In this document: piece after piece, positions 4,893 to 5,162 of the stretch | Layout of the letters: every line of letters begins with the position of its first letter | Position numbering within the stretch: position 1 is the stretch's first letter | NCBI GenBank assembly: GCA_937934635.1 | Contig: CALGZD010000281.1 | Coordinates: 1-5,162, forward strand | Length of the DNA stretch: 5,162 nucleotides | DNA from: an uncultured Deinococcales bacterium | GTDB lineage: Bacteria > Deinococcota > Deinococci > Deinococcales > Trueperaceae | Direction: 5' to 3' | Notes under the pieces: model-generated | Seen by the model: the letters and a program-made list of their open reading frames with translations, nothing else | The model's database searches: none | Told to the model about the DNA's origin: nothing | Position numbers and translations under genes: made by a program

Positions 4893-5162
4893 CTAACTAT
4901 TAAAAGCTTCTTCTAGTAAGTTGCGTTGTTCGATTTTATGACTATTACTACTACCTGTGGCAGGTGAAGCTGACTCAGGTCTAGAGATGCCAATGAGTTT
5001 GTGTCCGCAGATACCTTCTGCGAAATTTACACGCATATAGAACCATGCGCCCATGTTTTTTGGTTCTTCTTGTACCCAGTAGACGGGTGTTTGGCTATCA
5101 TAGCCACTAAGTGCAAGCTTAATGTCTTCAGTTGGAAGAGGGTAGAGCTGCTCGAGCCTAAT
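4893..5162 (-). CDS. sucA: 2-oxoglutarate dehydrogenase E1, C-terminal 89 residues (partial)
   Basis: The thiamine-diphosphate E1 subunit decarboxylates 2-oxoglutarate and passes the succinyl group to SucB. Only the C-terminus is in the window; the frame is open from the right edge to a TAG at 4893-4895. The translated tail shows the SucA signatures RLEQLYPLP, the segment YWVQEEPKNMGAW, the phrase RPESASPATGS and the ending LLEEAFNS. These belong to 2-oxoglutarate E1 and not to AceE or branched-chain E1. The stop is 21 bp from the sucB start, with the sucB ribosome-binding site in the gap, as in the usual sucAB order. The truncation is only the window edge. Confidence 0.95.
   Translation of the reverse strand: MRLEQLYPLPTEDIKLALSGYDSQTPVYWVQEEPKNMGAWFYMRVNFAEGICGHKLIGISRPESASPATGSSNSHKIEQRNLLEEAFNS
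5151..5158 (-). repeat. GGCTCGAG iterated octamer, site 5
   Basis: Lies at the window edge inside sucA and is read AGG|CTC|GAG as Arg-Leu-Glu of the RLEQLYP motif. Here the octamer is on the minus strand only (AGGCTCGAGCAG). Confidence 0.6.

Noticed and set aside
4360..4896. Plus-strand open frame of 178 codons opposite sucB
   Set aside because: It is antisense to the well-supported lipoyl and linker regions of SucB; its Ala/Ser/Leu-rich product simply mirrors that composition.

Overview
The window reads as chromosomal DNA of an A+T-rich proteobacterium, most likely a gammaproteobacterium. The best-anchored genes are a SucA-type 2-oxoglutarate dehydrogenase E1 followed 21 bp later by its SucB E2 partner. 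I cannot name the species. All five convincing genes lie on the minus strand, so transcription runs from high to low coordinates. A possible sixth gene enters from the left edge on the plus strand and would converge on them.

Layout in transcription order: the C-terminal 89 residues of SucA (4893-5162), complete SucB (3600-4871), then about 180 bp of strongly structured intergenic DNA (3416-3599). Next comes a small exported protein with an H-x-H-x-D-G metal-ligand-like motif (3083-3415), a secreted protein with a 23-histidine N-terminal tract and a YtkA/FixH-like C-terminal domain (2015-2947), and a polytopic NosR/NapH/CcoG-class membrane [4Fe-4S] protein (304-1908). The last 250 bp on the left (55-303) show no gene but hold a series of inverted repeats that fit a convergent-gene terminator region. 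No lpd gene follows sucB.

The suc genes make the E1 and E2 parts of the TCA-cycle 2-oxoglutarate dehydrogenase complex. The three genes after them look like a separate envelope module for metal ions and electrons: two exported histidine-rich proteins that could bind Cu or Zn, and a membrane iron-sulfur protein that could deliver electrons across the membrane. The arrangement recalls CcoG/CcoH (FixG/FixH) in cbb3 oxidase assembly, but none of the three is a standard member of those families, so the function is inferred.

Two signals are not explained by the genes. The octamer GGCTCGAG occurs five times, once in each of the five coding regions, 0.8 to 1.1 kb apart and in all three reading frames; this looks like a genome-wide iterated motif of the HIP1 or uptake-sequence kind. 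The leader of the small metal-ligand gene carries a long bulged stem followed by a 12-bp hairpin whose 3' arm contains the Shine-Dalgarno sequence and runs into T6, which has the architecture of a riboswitch or attenuator.
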